NCBI GenBank assembly: GCA_949752795.1
Contig: OX457058.1
Coordinates: 162,877,353 to 162,941,352 of the forward strand
Direction: 5' to 3'
DNA length: 64,000 bases
DNA from: Hyperoodon ampullatus
Lineage: Eukaryota > Chordata > Mammalia > Artiodactyla > Ziphiidae
Position numbers and translations under genes: made by a program. Numbering within the stretch: the stretch's first letter is position 1; every line of letters starts with the position of its first letter. Of this stretch, positions 60,704-64,000 are shown in pieces. The notes under the pieces are model-generated. The model had not been told where the DNA came from and did not search any database. It saw nothing but the letters and a program-made list of their open reading frames with translations.

Positions 60704-61017
60704 AAAAACAGTACAGGGCTTCCCTGGTGGTGCAGTGGTTGAGAATCTGCCTGCCAATGCAGGGGACATGTGTTTGAGCCCTGGTCTGGGAAGATCCCAC
60801 ATGCCGCGGAGCAGCTAGCCCCGTGAGCCACAATTACTGAGCCTGTGTGTCTGGAGCCTGTGCTCCACAACAAGAGAGGCCGTGATAATGAGAGGCCCGC
60901 GCACCACCATGAGGAGTGGCCCCCACTTGCCACAACTAGAGAAAGCCCTCGCACAGAAACGAAGACCCAACACAGCCATAAATAAATAAATAAAATTAAA
61001 AAAAAAAAAACAGTACA
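60704..61017 (+). mobile_element. Long-form CHR-type SINE, plus strand, older
   Basis: Body of about 290 bp at 60,716-61,005, longer than the others. After GAGAGGCCCGCGCACC it continues with CACCATGAGGAGTGGC, CCCCACTTGCCAC and CAGAAACGAAGACCC, and ends in an AAAT-rich tail (AATAAATAAATAAAAT). The duplication AAAAACAGTACA lies at 60,704-60,715 and 61,006-61,017. The TT/AAAA nick site is visible. It diverges more from the other copies, so it is probably an older subfamily. Confidence 0.93.
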
Positions 61018-61904
61018 AATTCAACTTTATCTACATCAAACTTATCCAACAATTTCATAGAGCAGTAATGATTGGAGAGTGACTACAGACTATTAACACG
61101 TTTAATCAACCTTTGAGATAGTACTGGCATGTAGAATTGCTGGAAAAGCACCTCCTGAAATGTCAGTAAAGGCATGACTGGATGCATTTCTGTAGGAACC
61201 ATCTGGTTTTTAACGCCTCATAATTACTCTTTACTATGTGTTCACTGATCCCCAACTTGTGTGATGGGTGCAACTGCTCCAAACAAAACTAAAATCAAGG
61301 AGATAGACAAGGCTCTCTATGTTTATAGATAGATTTCAGGTCAGTTCTCTCCTTCCGTGTAATATAAGGCGGCTCTGCTAAGTGGGAGTCCTGTGTGTGA
61401 ACTTATGTAGAATGATCTGAGATGCAGAGGCAATCCAGTATGTGCTCGTTGCCAATAACTACTCTCAATGTTTAAAGAGATCTATAGGGACTACTGACCC
61501 TCATAGTGCCATAGCCCTCACAGTCCCATAAATCTTCTTAGTTTTGTGAAAACATAAATTATATTGTCACTACTTTATTAGAGTACTGCTATGGGGCCTA
61601 CCATATTGACAGGATATTTTATTATTCAAAGTTCATTGCTATCCCTAGTTAAGCACTTCCAAACCAGAAATCTGTGATCTCCATTTTTCTCATTTGGGTC
61701 TTCTAATTTTATTTGCATGTATAACATCTGTTTAGCTCAGATCTTCAAAGAAGCTATTAAGATTTTGCTGGTAATAGGAGCCTCAGGATTTTTATTTACA
61801 TGTGTTTCAAAATCTAAAATATACACATTCAGAACACACAGACATATAAATACAAATGCACACAAGCATGCCTTTATGTCTAGTCTATGCAAATGTTTAA
61901 CAAT
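61018..61904. other. Unassigned DNA
   Basis: No gene or confident repeat recognised. Confidence 0.4.
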
Positions 61905-61982
61905 TATTATTTTTTCTTTAATTTTTATTTTATATTTGAGTGTAGTTGATTTTCCATGTTGTGCTAGTTTCAGGTATACAGC

Positions 61983-62205
61983 AAAGTGTTTCAGGGGGCT
62001 TCCCTTGTGGCACAGTGGTTGAGAGCCCGCCTGCCGATGCAGGGGACACGGGTTCGTGCCCCGGTCCGGGAAGATCCCACATGCTGTGGAGCGGCTGGGC
62101 TCGTGAGCCATGGCCACTGAGCCTGCACGTCCAGAGCCTGTGCTCCACAATGGCAGAGGCCACAACAGTGAGAGGCCCGCGTACCGCAAAAAAAAAAAAA
62201 AAAGT

Positions 62206-62211
<6 letters not shown>
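61983..62211 (+). mobile_element. CHR-type SINE, plus strand, in the L1 fragment
   Basis: Body from 61,994 with a short A-tail. The duplication AAAGTGTTTCA lies at 61,983-61,993 and 62,201-62,211. Confidence 0.94.
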
Positions 62212-62258
<47 letters not shown>

Positions 62259-62260
62259 TC
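62210..62260. repeat. (CA)n microsatellite running into (TA)n
   Basis: About 20 CA units followed by ATATATATAT, directly after the SINE's 3' target-site duplication. The Cys/Val-rich open frames across it are repeat artefacts. Confidence 0.95.
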
Positions 62261-62905
62261 TTTCTCAGCTTCTTTTCCCATATAGGTTATTAGAGATTTT
62301 TGAGTAGAGTTCCTTGTTCTATACAGTAGGTCCTTGCTGACTATCTATTCTATATATAGTAGTATGTATACGTCAATCCCGTACTCCTAATTTATCCCTT
62401 CCCCTCCGCCTTTCCACTTTGGTAACCATAAGTTTGTTTTTTAAGTCTGAGAGTCTGTTTCTGTTTTGTAAATAAGTTCATTTTTACCTTTTTTTAATAT
62501 ATATATTCCACATATGAGTGATATCATGTGATATTTGTCTTTCTGTGTCTGATTTACTTCACTTATTATGCTAACCTAGGTCCATCCGTGTTGCTGCAAA
62601 TGGCATTATTTTATTCTTTTTTAATGGCTAAGTAATATACCATCATATATATGTACAACATCTTCTTTATCCATTCATCTGTCAGTGGACATTTAGGCCA
62701 TTTCCACATCTTGGCGATTGTAAATAGCACTGAAATGAATATTGGGGTTCACGTTTCTTTTCAAAGTATGGTTTTCTCCATAAATATGTCCAGGAATGGG
62801 ATTGCTGGATCATATGGTAGCTCTATTTTTAGTTTTTTTAAGGAAGCTCCATGCTGTTCTCCATAGTGGCTGTACCAATTTACATCCCCACCAGCATGAT
62901 TTTCC

Positions 62906-64000
62906 TTTTCATTTATTATATTTTTCCTCAAGTGGTATACAAATGTCATGGGTAGGGTCTTAGAATGGGTTTCTTAGAAACAGATTCTGAGATGAAGGGT
63001 GACTAGTAGATTTATTTGGCAGTGATTTTGAGAGATTTACCACTAAAGAAGTTAGGAAGACAAGATTGAGCACAGGGAAACCTGGACAGGAAAGTAGTTG
63101 CAATTGAGAATTATTTGTCCTATAAGAATCTCTGGAGCTGCCATTACCTACCAGAGTGGTCACACCTAGTGGGTGGACTGGGAATGAAGAGAAGGAATGG
63201 TAACCTTGTGTCAAGAAGTTCCTATAGCCAAGAGCAATTCTCAAGGATGGATGCAGCTATGAGCCAGTAGCATCTGATGTTCCTCAAAATTGAAGTACAG
63301 CTTCAGGTCATACCTGACATGGCACCAGTTTTCACTACAAGGGGCTTTGGTTTTATTTGTATTCTTTCTTCCTATATCCCCAAAGCTTAGAACAATGCCC
63401 AGAAGACAGCATGCGCTCAATGAATAACTGCTGAAAGAAAATAAATTATTTATCAAAATCTTGTAACTTATAGCTTATTAGATTTATAAAATTCTGACAA
63501 AATAATCTATGAATTACAGTACAGACTGAGAAGGAAGAAAAACTGTCTCTCTTCTATTAAAATAAAACATAGATACAACATTATGTTTAATATAAAACAG
63601 AATAATTGTCAGAAACAGATTAGTGATGATTGTTCCAACAAACTTTCAGTAGATGGTGAGAAATACTTTGGAAAATGCTAATACTATATCCAAAGAACTT
63701 TCATTATTAAGTGGGAAAAGAAGATAGTGTAGGTGAGACCATTTGGAATTTTATAAATCTCAATAAATGTCTGTGAATCTGGTAACTTCGGAAATAGATA
63801 TGCCAGTTTATACTAGCCTGCTTCAAATAAAAGCATTTTAAGAAACTTCAATTTACATACCAATCAGAAAATATATTTTAAACAAGTATCCTAATTCACT
63901 GTTTAGGAAATTGGGGTGTTTGTTTTTTATTTGAAAAGTCTTATTTCATGTAACTGAATTGCAATCCTCAAAACATTTATTTAGGAGCTCAACTAATTTG
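62906..64000. other. Unassigned DNA with an L2/MIR-type remnant
   Basis: About 63,370-63,450 (CCCCAAAGCTTAGAACAATGCCCAGAAGACAGCATGCGCTCAATGAATAA) resembles the 3' end of L2 or MIR read forward. The rest is unassigned. Confidence 0.45.

Larger units (their letters stand above)
61905..62905 (-). mobile_element. L1 3' end fragment, minus strand, with a CHR SINE and (CA)n inside
   Basis: On the plus strand, TATTTGAGTGTAGTTGATTTTCC, AGTTTCAGGTATACAGCAAAG, TTTTCCCATATAGGTTATTAGAG and ACAGTAGGTCCTTGCTGAC appear in order. GGTAACCATAAGTTTG, TTCATTTTTACC, AAATGGCATTATTTTATTC and TTGCTGGATCATATGGTAGC follow. These are the reversed L1 3' region, truncated at about 62,900. The T-rich start near 61,910 is the reversed A-tail. 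Confidence 0.85.

Noticed and set aside
1..64000. CRISPR-like or phage-like arrays and bacterial operon features
   Set aside because: None seen. The repeats are SINEs, LINEs and microsatellites of mammalian type, and there are no spacer-separated identical repeats.

Overview
The window is vertebrate nuclear DNA from a mammal, almost certainly a cetacean (whale or dolphin). The main evidence is seven tRNA-derived SINEs of the CHR type, whose left part starts with the phrase GGCTTCCCTGGTGGCGCAG. Six are sharp, recent-looking copies with A-tails and perfect target-site duplications, and one is a longer, more diverged form. No bovine-type BovB or Bov-tA elements were recognised. Most of the window is AT-rich, and the older background is typical mammalian: L1, L2, MIR and MaLR LTR fragments. 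I see no intact protein-coding gene, no exon that I can support, no canonical tRNA or rRNA gene and no CRISPR array. The window looks intergenic or deep intronic.

Layout. 0-10 kb: an ancient minus-strand L1 (about 0.25-2.08 kb), a minus-strand L2 (about 4.1-5.17 kb), AT-rich unassigned DNA and a MaLR-like LTR fragment (about 9.69-9.98 kb). 10.18-12.84 kb: a GC-rich intronless retrocopy of fascin-1 (FSCN1) on the minus strand. It has a poly(A) tract, a complete-looking 3' UTR, a broken start and several in-frame stops, so it is a processed pseudogene. 13-21 kb: L2 fragments, a CHR SINE and unassigned DNA. 21.2-25.9 kb: a minus-strand L1 followed by an internally deleted plus-strand L1/HAL1-like element with a CHR SINE inside it. 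26-43 kb: mostly unassigned DNA with two MaLR LTRs, several MIRs, a CHR SINE and microsatellites. 42.9-43.7 kb: an old L1 carrying a nested L1 3' end.

44.8-57.3 kb is the structural centrepiece. An old plus-strand L1 is interrupted by a full-length, much younger L1 of about 7.5 kb (46,628-54,100), flanked by a perfect 15-bp target-site duplication. This L1 keeps a long GC-rich 5' UTR with a YY1-like site at its very start, a 75-bp-offset tandem duplication, a long pyrimidine tract, ORF1, ORF2 with an intact FADDM catalytic motif, and a 3' UTR G-quadruplex motif. Both ORFs carry stops and frameshifts, so it cannot encode its own machinery. 57-64 kb: unassigned DNA, two adjacent CHR SINEs (60.4 and 60.7 kb) and a minus-strand L1 with a CHR SINE and an adjacent (CA)n tract.

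The elements are linked mechanistically. L1 reverse transcriptase and endonuclease are the known source of SINE and processed-pseudogene insertions, and several SINE duplications here begin at the expected TT/AAAA nick site. I found nothing that I would call a previously undescribed biological system. The most useful observations concern the structure of the cetacean L1 and the nested insertion history.
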